The translations under genes and the position numbers were made by a program. From contig JANQES010000064.1 of assembly GCA_028278205.1 (NCBI GenBank), positions 24,001 to 88,000 on the forward strand: a DNA stretch of 64,000 bases. The letters are read 5' to 3'. Below the pieces are notes generated by a model. That model did not search any database. It saw nothing but the letters and a program-made list of their open reading frames with translations, and was not told where the DNA came from. Below, one piece after another: positions 54,834-62,391 of the stretch (its first letter is position 1; each line of letters opens with the position of its first letter). Source of the DNA: Rhodothermales bacterium. GTDB taxonomy: Bacteria > Bacteroidota > Rhodothermia > Rhodothermales > Bin80.

Positions 54834-55021
54834 AGTCATTGGTCATTGGCTTCGCGTCATTGGCTTCGCGTCATTGGCACGCTTCGCGTGCGTCAGTTGC
54901 GCCTTCGGCGCGTCATTTGTTGTCATTGGTTGAACGTGACAATAAATGACAGCGAGCGAAGCGAGCGTAATGACCAATGACAGGGAGCGAAGCGACCGAA
55001 TGACAGCGAGCGTCAGCGAGC
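54834..55021. repeat. GTCATTG-word element with CTTCG mini-palindromes
   Basis: Left half: GTCATTG, GTCATTG, GCTTCGC, GTCATTG, GCTTCGC, GTCATTG, then GCACGCTTCGCGTGC and GCGCCTTCGGCGC. Right half: AATGACAGCGAGCGAAGCGAGCG, TAATGACCAATGACAG, GGAGCGAAGCGACC, AATGACAGCGAGCG. It ends nine bases before the ATG of the Fur gene. Mosaic kin of 36404-36555. Confidence 0.78.
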
Positions 55022-55029
55022 CTACCCCC

Positions 55030-55533
55030 ATGCCTGATCTGTCTGAAAAACAACTGGAGGAAGTTCATAACATCTTCCAGGTCTTTCTGAAGAAGCGCAA
55101 CCTGCGCCAGACGCCCGAGCGCTTCGTCGTCCTCGATGCCATCTACGCCATGGACGACCACGTCGACGCCGACGAACTCTACATTCGCCTCAAGCAAAAA
55201 GGAAACCGTGTCAGCCGCGCGACGGTCTACAACACGCTCGATCTGCTGCTCGAATGCGATCTGGTGGTGCGGCATCAGTTCGGGAAGAACCAGGCCAAGT
55301 ACGAACGCGCCTACAGCTACTGGCAACACGATCACCTCATCTGCCTCGACTGCAACGCGGTCATGGAATTCTGCGACCCGCGCATCCAGAGCATTCAGGA
55401 GATGGTGGCCGAGATCTATCAGTTCGAAATCAAAAGCCACGCGCTCAACCTCTACGGCCACTGCCGGCGCGAGAACTGCCCCAACCGCGAAAAAGCCCAC
55501 GTGGGCGCCGAGAAGGCCGCCGTCAAGTCTTGA
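55030..55533 (+). CDS. fur: Fur-family metal-responsive repressor
   Basis: 167 residues from ATG 55030 (MPDLSEKQLEEV). Winged-helix DNA-binding half: RNLRQTPERFVVLDAIYAM, VDADELYIRLKQKG, VSRATVYNTLDLLLECDLV. Metal half: YWQHDHLICLDCNAVMEF with the HDH and CxxC ligands, and CRRENCPNR as the second zinc-binding Cys pair. Whether it senses iron (Fur), peroxide (PerR) or zinc (Zur) cannot be settled. The frame is open upstream to 54946 only because the adjacent repeat has no stops. It is single-gene, with a repeat at each end. Confidence 0.88.
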   Translation: MPDLSEKQLEEVHNIFQVFLKKRNLRQTPERFVVLDAIYAMDDHVDADELYIRLKQKGNRVSRATVYNTLDLLLECDLVVRHQFGKNQAKYERAYSYWQHDHLICLDCNAVMEFCDPRIQSIQEMVAEIYQFEIKSHALNLYGHCRRENCPNREKAHVGAEKAAVKS

Positions 55534-55650
55534 GGGCAAATCGGCAAAAGGCAAATCGGCAAAAGGCAAATGGCAGATAACGGCTTGATTGCCTCATTTG
55601 CCTCATTTGCCTCATTTGCCTCATTTGCAATTTGCCTCATTTGCCCATTT
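55532..55650. repeat. GGCAAAT-word repeat between convergent genes
   Basis: Left arm alternates GGCAAATC and GGCAAAA (8 and 7 nt). Right arm has four GCCTCATTT units (9 nt), GCAATTT, GCCTCATTT, GCCC. The arms mirror in composition, less strictly than elsewhere. It begins inside the Fur stop codon and ends before the symporter stop at 55665. Confidence 0.75.
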
Positions 55651-55664
55651 CCCAATCGGCCATT

Positions 55665-57374
55665 CTAATGGAGAATCCAGTAGAACACGCCGACCAGGAT
55701 CAGCACGATGACCCAGGTTGCCAGGAAGCCGATGATCGCGACGGCGCCGGGGCGCGGTATTTCGAAATCGGGATGGTGGATGAGTGGGCGACGCGGCGCG
55801 GGGTCGATGCCGTCGGGCAGCGTGAAGGGTTCGGTTTCCGGCTCGCCGGGGAGGACGGGCGTGCGCAGGCAGGTGTAGACCCGATCCAGTTTTTCCGGCG
55901 CGACGGGGCGGGTTTTTAGACTCACCAGGATCATCGTCAACAGGCCCGCGAGCAGGTAAAAGATCATTTGCCAGGGCAGGTAGAGTTCGCCTTCCCAGAG
56001 CATCCAATCGGGCAGGCGGTGCGCCCAGAGCGCGTTGAAATCGTAGAGCACGCGGCCAAAGATTTCGAGGCGGCTCGTGAAGAGCAAAACGCCGAAGCTC
56101 ACGAGGGTGGCGGCCCACGCCCCGGCAGGCGTGGCGCGGCGCCAGTACAGCCCGATCCAGAACGCGATGCCCATCATCGCCTGCATCGCCCAGAACACTT
56201 CCAGGCCTTCGACGACGCTGGCGAACGAATACGCGAAGACGATACCGACGAGCACCACCACCACCGAAACGCCCCGGCCCACCCACAGGTAATGCCGGTC
56301 CGGACGATCCGTCACCAGCAGCCGCCGGTAGATGTTCTGGGTGAAAAGCGCCGACGAGGTCACCATGAAAGCATCGCACGAACTCATCACGGCGGCCAGC
56401 AACGCGGCGATGAACAGGCCTACGAGGCCCGGCGCGATGGCCGGCAGCAGATCGCCCGCCATGGCGCCGTAGACGTAATCGATGTGGATCTCGGTGCTGC
56501 TGTAGAGGCCGATGGCAACGAGGCCCGTCAGCACCCAGGCAATCGTGCAGACGCGTTTGATGAGGTTGCCGCCGGTGACGCCCCAGCGGCCTTCCATCTC
56601 AGACTTTCCGGCGGCGCTCGCGGCCATGTTGTGCGGCTGCGTCACCCAGCCGACGAGCCCGTTGAAGGCGATGACCGCGATGTAGAACGCATTGATCTCG
56701 CCCGGCGCCACGATGTCGAACAGCGCCGGATCATCGACGACGGCGCGCAGCCCGTCGAGGCCGCCGACGGCGTCGAGGGCAAAGGGGAGGATCATGAAAG
56801 AAAGGATGATGGTCAGCACGCCCTGGATGAAGTCGGTGATGATGGCGGCGTTGAGCCCGCCGGCCATCCCATAGACCACAAACAAAAACGTCATGCCCCA
56901 GACGGCAACGTCCGATGAGATGGCGCCGCCGGAGACGGCATCGACCATCGCCCCGGCGCCTTTCAAAATCACCCCGATGCTGACGACCAGTTGCAGCATC
57001 CCCACCCCGGCATACAACGCCCCGACACTGCTGTCGTAGCGCGCATCGAAATAATCCGCCGTCGTCACGGCGCGCATCCGGCGAAAGAGCGGGGCGATGA
57101 GCCAGTAGAATGGGGTCACCGGAAGCCAGAGCCACTGATACCAGATGCCCGAGGCGCCCGACGTAAACGCCTTGGCCGCCACCCCGACGGCCTGATCGGC
57201 GTGGGTGCCGGCGCCGAACGAAAAGAACATCATCATCAGCGATCCCGAATGCCGGTCGCTGATAAAATAATGGGCCGCGTTTTTGACCCGCCGGGCCGCC
57301 CAGACGCCCACGAGCGTGATCCCGATCAGATACAGGAGCAGCACGCCCCAGTCTATCCACGTCAGGCCAATCAT
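55665..57374 (-). CDS. Sodium:solute symporter (SSS family)
   Basis: 569 residues with about 13-14 transmembrane helices. Family landmarks include HYFISDRHSGSLMMMFFSFGAGTHADQ (helix 2), ADYFDARYDSSVGALYAG, GLFIAALLAAVMSSCDAFMVTSSALFTQNIYRR (helix 8-9) and late WRRATPAGAWAATLVSF. It takes up an organic solute, probably a sugar or a small acid, with Na+. The divergent NagA-like and oxidoreductase genes suggest a carbohydrate, but this is inference. Divergent partner starts 203 bases away, across an inverted repeat. Confidence 0.9.
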   Translation of the reverse strand: MIGLTWIDWGVLLLYLIGITLVGVWAARRVKNAAHYFISDRHSGSLMMMFFSFGAGTHADQAVGVAAKAFTSGASGIWYQWLWLPVTPFYWLIAPLFRRMRAVTTADYFDARYDSSVGALYAGVGMLQLVVSIGVILKGAGAMVDAVSGGAISSDVAVWGMTFLFVVYGMAGGLNAAIITDFIQGVLTIILSFMILPFALDAVGGLDGLRAVVDDPALFDIVAPGEINAFYIAVIAFNGLVGWVTQPHNMAASAAGKSEMEGRWGVTGGNLIKRVCTIAWVLTGLVAIGLYSSTEIHIDYVYGAMAGDLLPAIAPGLVGLFIAALLAAVMSSCDAFMVTSSALFTQNIYRRLLVTDRPDRHYLWVGRGVSVVVVLVGIVFAYSFASVVEGLEVFWAMQAMMGIAFWIGLYWRRATPAGAWAATLVSFGVLLFTSRLEIFGRVLYDFNALWAHRLPDWMLWEGELYLPWQMIFYLLAGLLTMILVSLKTRPVAPEKLDRVYTCLRTPVLPGEPETEPFTLPDGIDPAPRRPLIHHPDFEIPRPGAVAIIGFLATWVIVLILVGVFYWILH

Positions 57375-57451
57375 ACCGTTTCGAGTCGTATTTTAATCGG
57401 GTGATCGTGTTGACATCACATAATAAGAAACTATGGTGCTTTACCCGGCAT

Positions 57452-57573
57452 CGCCCGGTGAAGGTCACCGGGCTGTGTAATGGAAGGCCGTTGGCCTTTC
57501 TCAATCCTCCACGTCGTGCTGTTTTTAGGCCCAACGGGCCTCCATGCCAGAGCCCGGTGACCTTCACCGGGCT
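57452..57573. repeat. CCCGGTGAAGGTCACCGGGC inverted repeat
   Basis: Two near-palindromic ends (CCCGGTGAAGGTCACCGGGC and GCCCGGTGACCTTCACCGGG) are mutual complements; inside are GGAAGGCCGTTGGCC and GGCCCAACGGGCCTCC. It lies in the divergent gap and ends four bases before the ATG at 57578. Without tandem words. Confidence 0.78.
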
Positions 57574-57577
57574 ACGA

Positions 57578-58633
57578 ATGAAGCAGCCCGGTCGTAAACA
57601 CAAACCCACACAAACCGTGAACGAATTGCCCGCGTCATATACCGGGCCGGGCCTGGTGGACGTGCAGGTCAACGGCTATGCCGGGTTTGATTTCAATGGC
57701 GATCCGGCCTCCTGGACGGTCGAGGATTTCGACGCCGTCCGCCGGGCGATGGCACGCCGGGGCGTCCTGTGCGCGCTGCCTACGTTGATCACGGACGATC
57801 CTGGCCGGATGGTGGCGCGGGCGCGGGCGTATGCACGGCTCGTTGAGCAGGAGCCTGCGCTGGAGGCGGCTTTTCCGAAGCTGCACGTCGAAGGGCCGTT
57901 TATTTCGCCGGAGGACGGGCCGCGCGGTGCGCATCCGGGGGCGCACTGTGCGACGCCGCGCGCGCTGCCGGATTTGCTCCCGGCGCTTCAGGAAGCCAGC
58001 GGCGGGCGCATCGGCATCCTGACGCTGGCGCCGGAGCTTCCGGGGACTATCGATCTCATCGAACGCGCCGCCGAACAGGGCGTCTGCGTAGCCCTCGGCC
58101 ACACCGCCGCCGGTGCCGAGACCCTGGCGCGGGCCGTCGAAGCAGGCGCGCGGCTCTCGACGCACCTGGGCAACGGCTCGCACCAGCGGCTGCCCCGGCT
58201 CGACAACTACGTCCAACATCAACTGGCCAACGACCGCCTGGCCGCCAGCTTCATCGCCGACGGGCATCACATCCCTTTTCCAACCCTGAAAAACTTCATC
58301 CGCGCCAAGACCCCCCGGCAATCCATCCTGATCACCGACGCCATCGCGGCGGCGGATGCCGGGCCGGGGCGGTATTGGCTGGGCGGCAAAGAGGTCGTCG
58401 TCTCCGAAGACCTCCGGGCGGCGCATCCCGGCCAGCCGCACCTGGCCGGCTCGGCCCTGACGCTAGACCGGGCCGTCGTCCACGTCAGTCTTTACTGCGA
58501 CGTATCCTTCGCCGATGCCTGGAGCATGGCCTCGCTTCATCCCGCCGCGTTGCTCGGCCTCGATGCGCCGCCTTCCATCACCGTTTCCGTTTCGGAAGGC
58601 GGATTTACGCGCGCTCCTTCTGACGTATCTTGA
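57578..58633 (+). CDS. NagA-like amidohydrolase lacking the N-terminal beta domain
   Basis: 351 residues from ATG 57578. The metal-dependent deacetylase barrel starts almost at once: GPGLVDVQVNGYAGFDFNG, then LHVEGPFIS (metal-binding Glu), ALGHTAAG and STHLGNGSHQR (His ligands), FIADGHHIPF, ILITDAIAAADAG (catalytic Asp). These match N-acetylglucosamine-6-phosphate deacetylase, but the usual ~50-residue N-terminal strands are missing and THLFNAM is THLGNGS. Residues near the C-terminus (SFADAWSMASLHPAALLGL) fit the family. Likely deacetylates an amino sugar. The next gene starts two bases after its stop, so an operon with the oxidoreductase is likely. Confidence 0.82.
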   Translation: MKQPGRKHKPTQTVNELPASYTGPGLVDVQVNGYAGFDFNGDPASWTVEDFDAVRRAMARRGVLCALPTLITDDPGRMVARARAYARLVEQEPALEAAFPKLHVEGPFISPEDGPRGAHPGAHCATPRALPDLLPALQEASGGRIGILTLAPELPGTIDLIERAAEQGVCVALGHTAAGAETLARAVEAGARLSTHLGNGSHQRLPRLDNYVQHQLANDRLAASFIADGHHIPFPTLKNFIRAKTPRQSILITDAIAAADAGPGRYWLGGKEVVVSEDLRAAHPGQPHLAGSALTLDRAVVHVSLYCDVSFADAWSMASLHPAALLGLDAPPSITVSVSEGGFTRAPSDVS

Positions 58634-58635
58634 CC

Positions 58636-59637
58636 ATGATGAAACACCTACCCCTTTTCCTGATGGCGTGCTTGATGATGGCATCCTTCGAAGCACAGGC
58701 GCAAACGTCTCCGCAGGTGGTACGAGTCGGCATGATCGGCCTCGACACCTCGCACAGCACGGCGTTTACCGAGATCCTGAACGACGCCGAGGCAAAGCCC
58801 GACGTGGCCGGCTACCGGGTAGTGGCCGCCTATCCGCACGGCAGCGCCGACATCGAATCGAGCGTCAGCCGCATCCCGCGCTATACCGAAGCGGTCAAAA
58901 AGATGGGCGTCGAAATCGTCGATTCCATCGCCGAGCTGCTGGCGCGGGTGGATGTGGTGCTGCTGGAGACCAACGACGGGCGGCCTCATCTGGCGCAGGC
59001 CCTCGAAGTCATCGAAGCCGGCAAGCCACTTTTCATCGACAAGCCGGTGGCCGGCTCGCTCGTCGATGCCGTCAAGATTTACGATGCGGCGAAGCGCCGG
59101 GGCGTGCCGGTTTTTTCGTCGTCGTCGCTGCGTTATATGGAAGCCGCGCAAGCCATCCGGCAGGGCTCTATCGGAGAGGTGCGCGGGGCCGACGCCTACA
59201 GCCCGGCGGTGCTCGAACCCACCCACCCTGACCTGTTCTGGTACGGCATCCACGGCGTCGAGACCTTGTACACGGTGATGGGCACGGGCTGCGAAACAGT
59301 GCAGCGCATCTTTACCGACGAGACCGACGTGGTCATCGGGCACTGGGCCGATGGCCGCATCGGCACCTTCCGGGGGATTCGGGATGGACAACTGGGCTAT
59401 GGCGGAACTGCCTTCGGCACCGAGGGCATCGCGCCGATAGGTCCCTACACCGGCTACCGACCTCTCGTAACTGTTATCATCGCGTTTTTCCGCACCGGCC
59501 AGGCGCCGGTCTCTCCCGAAGAAACGCTGGAGATCTACACCTTCATGGAAGCCGCCGACGAAAGCAAACGGCGCGGCGGTGCCCCGGTCAAACTCGCCGA
59601 CGTCCTAGAAAAAGCCATCGCGCAGGCGCGGGAGTAG
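58636..59637 (+). CDS. Secreted Gfo/Idh/MocA-family oxidoreductase
   Basis: 333 residues from ATG 58636, with a signal peptide (MMKHLPLFLMACLMMASFEAQA). NAD(P)-binding half: VVRVGMIGLDTSHSTAF, where the glycine pattern is atypical (GLDTSH rather than GxGxxG), then VVLLETNDGRPHLAQALEVIEAGKPLFIDKPVAGS with the EKP/DKP motif. The second half is the alpha/beta domain. Periplasmic proteins of this family exist, but the loss of the GxGxxG pattern raises the question of whether it is catalytic. It shares an operon with the NagA-like gene two bases upstream. Confidence 0.82.
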   Translation: MMKHLPLFLMACLMMASFEAQAQTSPQVVRVGMIGLDTSHSTAFTEILNDAEAKPDVAGYRVVAAYPHGSADIESSVSRIPRYTEAVKKMGVEIVDSIAELLARVDVVLLETNDGRPHLAQALEVIEAGKPLFIDKPVAGSLVDAVKIYDAAKRRGVPVFSSSSLRYMEAAQAIRQGSIGEVRGADAYSPAVLEPTHPDLFWYGIHGVETLYTVMGTGCETVQRIFTDETDVVIGHWADGRIGTFRGIRDGQLGYGGTAFGTEGIAPIGPYTGYRPLVTVIIAFFRTGQAPVSPEETLEIYTFMEAADESKRRGGAPVKLADVLEKAIAQARE

Positions 59638-59641
59638 TATC

Positions 59642-59790
59642 GAGAAAGGGGGAAAGGGAGAGAGGGAGAAAGGGGGATCTGAATAGCGAATGGCGAATGG
59701 CCAATAGCGAAAGAACTTTCCAATTCGTTATTGGCTCTTTGCTCTTGAATTCTCCCTTTCACCCTCTCCCCCTCTCTCCCTTTCTCTCTC
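59642..59790. repeat. Nested inverted repeat between convergent genes
   Basis: Outer arms purine-rich GAGAAAGGGGGAAAGGG (59642-59680) and CCCTTTCTCTCTC (59752-59790). Inner left arm AGCGAAT, GGCGAAT, GGCCAAT, AGCGAAA; inner right arm TTCGTTATTGGCTC and TTTGCTC. It starts five bases after one stop and overlaps the stop of the convergent gene at 59789, so it is well placed as a two-way terminator. Confidence 0.8.
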
Positions 59791-61039
59791 ACATCCACCG
59801 CTCTCCCTTCCATTTGAGCATCTTCTTCTCGAACCAGGAATCTACCGCGCCGGTGATGGCTACGACGCCGTAGAGGCCTAGCTCGGCGGGGCAGTGCAGC
59901 GGTGCCTGATCGCGGATGGCGGCGTGCAAGTTCTGATGGTGCAGGTTGATGTCTTCGCCGCCGGTCTTCTGATGCGTTTCGATCACCTCGCCGGAGTCTT
60001 GCGATACGATCTCCCAACCTTCCCGCGTAAAGACGAGCGTGGCTTCGCGGCCTCGGATGAGATGGTCGTTGCCGCGCCGGTTGCCCATCGTGCCCAGGAC
60101 GTGCACCGTCATGCCGGGCGTGATGCCTTCGACAGCCGGGTATTCGGCCAGCATCTCGAAGTTGTCCGGCAGCTCGCGGCCATCGTCCCAGAGATAGATG
60201 CCGCCCATGCCGACGACCCGCGTGGGAAAGGTCAGGCCGCAGGCTTTGAGGATGCGCGTGAGCCGGTGGACGAACAGGTCTGAGGCGACGCCGCCCGAAT
60301 AGTCGCGGTAGTTGCGCCATTCGAAGAAACGCCGGGCGCTCCAGGGCCGCTTCGGCGCCGGCCCCAGCCAGCCGTCCCAGTCGAGGTCGGGCGGCTGCGG
60401 AAGGTCCGGATCGACGCCGGTGCGCCAGGGTCCGCGCTCCCCGTACCGGCGCACATAGTCGATCTGCGCTTCGATGACGGTCCCGATTTTGCCGGCTTTG
60501 ATGGCTTCGTGCGCGCTAGCGTAGCTGTCGTCGCTCATGCCTTGCACGCCCACCTGGAGCTTCAGCCCGGTCTCTTTCGCCTTTTTCAGAACCGCGAAGC
60601 CCTCGTCCACGCGGTGCGTCATCGGTTTTTCGCAATAGACGTGCAGACCGGCGTCGAGCGCATCGAGGGTTTGCTGCGCGTGCCAGTGCTCCGGCGTACT
60701 CACGAGCACGTAGTCGAGGTCGTTCCGGTCGAGCAGGCGGCGATAGTCGGGCACCGATTCAGCCCGCCCGCCGACGCGCCAACTCCGATCCTGGAAGTAC
60801 CGCGCCCGCGTCTCGAAGACATCGCTCACGGCGACCACCTCGACGGCCTCCGGCATATTCAGCAGCGTGTTGAGGTGCGCCTGCGCCATCCCCCCACACC
60901 CGATGATCCCGACGCCGAGCCGTTGGCCCGCGCCCACGATGCGGCTGTAGCTCTGGGCTGTCATGAACGGAAGGCTTGCTGCCGCCACCCCCGCCGTCTT
61001 CAAAAAGGCGCGGCGGCTTTGCGTTTGATGCTGGGCCAT
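59789..61039 (-). CDS. Tat-exported Gfo/Idh/MocA-family oxidoreductase
   Basis: 416 residues from ATG 61039, with GAGGAG upstream. Tat signal SRRAFLKTAGVAAASLPF, so it is folded with its cofactor before export. Rossmann fold GVGIIGCGGMAQAHLNTL with GCGG, then DYVLVSTPEHWHAQQTLDALDAGLHVYCEKPMTH (EKP motif). The second half fits glucose-fructose oxidoreductase-like and Bacteroidota glycosidase-associated proteins. The frame is open to 61126 without support. Convergent with the first oxidoreductase. Probably acts on sugar or sugar-acid derivatives in the periplasm. Confidence 0.9.
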   Translation of the reverse strand: MAQHQTQSRRAFLKTAGVAAASLPFMTAQSYSRIVGAGQRLGVGIIGCGGMAQAHLNTLLNMPEAVEVVAVSDVFETRARYFQDRSWRVGGRAESVPDYRRLLDRNDLDYVLVSTPEHWHAQQTLDALDAGLHVYCEKPMTHRVDEGFAVLKKAKETGLKLQVGVQGMSDDSYASAHEAIKAGKIGTVIEAQIDYVRRYGERGPWRTGVDPDLPQPPDLDWDGWLGPAPKRPWSARRFFEWRNYRDYSGGVASDLFVHRLTRILKACGLTFPTRVVGMGGIYLWDDGRELPDNFEMLAEYPAVEGITPGMTVHVLGTMGNRRGNDHLIRGREATLVFTREGWEIVSQDSGEVIETHQKTGGEDINLHHQNLHAAIRDQAPLHCPAELGLYGVVAITGAVDSWFEKKMLKWKGERWM

Positions 61040-61259
61040 GGTTTCTCCTCGATTGATCATCCAAGTACACAGGAGGCTCTCGCAAGAAGGTATAAAGGAA
61101 AACAAAGCGAAGCCATTGACCCTCAATCGAAACAGCTTCCGATTAGTTATAAAAGAAGATTTGACGGTATTATCATAGGAGCACCCGATCTGCCCTTTGA
61201 TCTTACTTGTGCATCTTCTATCTTACTGGTTCAAATTCGAATCGCGCGCGTTGTCTTCT

Positions 61260-61664
61260 ATGAAAGGACTTACGCTGATCATATTAGTCGTGGTGCTGGC
61301 CGGGGCCGGCCTGGCTTCGAGCACCGTCAAGCTGAGCTACTTCAACGTAGAACGCGAGGGCAACGCGTTCATGATCTCGTGGAAAGCGGAGATCGAACAA
61401 GACGTGCGCAGCTACGAACTCTACCGCAAGACCTCCTACGCCTCCACGTTTTCGGTCATCCACACGCTCAACGCCCACGGCGCCGGCAAAGAGTACAAGT
61501 TCAAAGACGATCAGGTCTACAAGTCTGCTTCCGAGCAGGTAGACTATCGCCTCGAAGTGGTTTTGAACAACGGCCTGCGTCAACAAATCGCCGAGAAGCC
61601 GGTCAACTACACACCCACGGCCCTGCGCCGCACCTGGGGCAGTATTAAAGCGATGTTCCAGTGA
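61260..61664 (+). CDS. Exported fibronectin type III-like protein
   Basis: 134 residues. ATG 61260 starts a signal peptide (MKGLTLIILVVVLAGAGLASS). The rest is a single beta domain resembling Fn3 (LSYFNVEREGNAFMISWKAEIEQDVRSYELYRKTSYASTF, VDYRLEVVLNNGLRQQI). Such small domains usually mediate binding in larger secreted proteins; as a stand-alone protein its role is unknown. A Rho-independent terminator follows the stop, and the ATTTTGG copy D comes next. Confidence 0.75.
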   Translation: MKGLTLIILVVVLAGAGLASSTVKLSYFNVEREGNAFMISWKAEIEQDVRSYELYRKTSYASTFSVIHTLNAHGAGKEYKFKDDQVYKSASEQVDYRLEVVLNNGLRQQIAEKPVNYTPTALRRTWGSIKAMFQ

Positions 61665-61686
61665 CGTGCCTTTTTCTGACGCTGTG

Positions 61687-61722
61687 AAAGCCTCCACGGT
61701 CTTGCCGCTGGGAGGCTTTTTT
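61687..61722 (+). terminator. Rho-independent terminator
   Basis: AAAGCCTCC (61687-61695) pairs with GGAGGCTTT (61711-61719), with a U-run of six extending to 61722. The loop has a weaker inner CGG/CCG pair. It ends the transcript of the Fn3-like gene before the ATTTTGG copy D. Confidence 0.85.
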
Positions 61723-61729
61723 ATTTTTT

Positions 61730-61876
61730 ATTTTGGATTTTAGATTTTGGATTGTGTATCTCCACCCGATCCAACAGCCGAAAAAGCCGCGACGCTCGGA
61801 ACCGTTGCGACGTTTTCTATGGAGATGACGGTGCTGGATGAGACCAATCCAAAATCCAAAATCCAAAATCTAAAAT
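61730..61876. repeat. ATTTTGG-family inverted repeat, copy D
   Basis: Left arm ATTTTGG, ATTTTAG, ATTTTGG, ATTG (61730-61754). Right arm CAATCC, AAAATCC, AAAATCC, AAAATCT, AAAAT (61845-61876). The core holds a stem AAAAAGCCGCGACG / CGTTGCGACGTTTT. The last two bases of the right arm are the A and T of the pyrR ATG (61875). Confidence 0.9.
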
Positions 61877-62387
61877 GCGAACCCTCATTATGTCGCCGGA
61901 GCGTGTCGAGCGGATGTTGAGCCGGATGGCCTACGAGGTCGTCGAGCGCAACCGGGGTGCGGCGGATCTGGAAATCTTCGGGATTCTGAAGAGCGGCGCC
62001 GTCGTAGCCGAAGCGCTGGCCCGGCACATCGGCGCTATCGAAGCGCATCCCTTCACCGTCCATGCGCTCGACGTCCAGGCTTTCCGTGACGACCGCGACC
62101 GCTCGGCGCCTGCCCGGGCGCCCTCCAACGGCGCCGTTGACGTCACCGACCGGGCCGTGATCCTCGTCGACGATGTGCTCTTTACCGGACGCACCGCCCG
62201 CGCTGCGCTCGATGCCATCATTCGCTATGGCCGGCCCCGCTCTATCCAACTCGCCGTGCTCATCGACCGGGGGCACCGCGAATATCCCATCCAGCCGGAT
62301 TACGTAGGCCGCGCGCTGCCCACCAAACACAAAGAACGCGTCGTCGTCGATGTCAACGAAGGCTGCGCCGTCTACGTGGAAGAATAA
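61875..62387 (+). CDS. pyrR: Bifunctional pyrimidine regulator/uracil phosphoribosyltransferase
   Basis: 170 residues, the usual PyrR length (~180). The phosphoribosyltransferase signature is AVILVDDVLFTGRTARAAL (PRPP-binding motif). FGILKSGAVVAEALARHI and PTKHKERVVVDVNEG fit PyrR rather than plain Upp. PyrR binds pyr mRNA to cause attenuation and also makes UMP from uracil. No pyr operon or attenuator is adjacent here, so its regulatory target is elsewhere. The start ATG is formed by the end of the repeat element. Confidence 0.9.
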   Translation: MRTLIMSPERVERMLSRMAYEVVERNRGAADLEIFGILKSGAVVAEALARHIGAIEAHPFTVHALDVQAFRDDRDRSAPARAPSNGAVDVTDRAVILVDDVLFTGRTARAALDAIIRYGRPRSIQLAVLIDRGHREYPIQPDYVGRALPTKHKERVVVDVNEGCAVYVEE

Positions 62388-62391
62388 CGTG

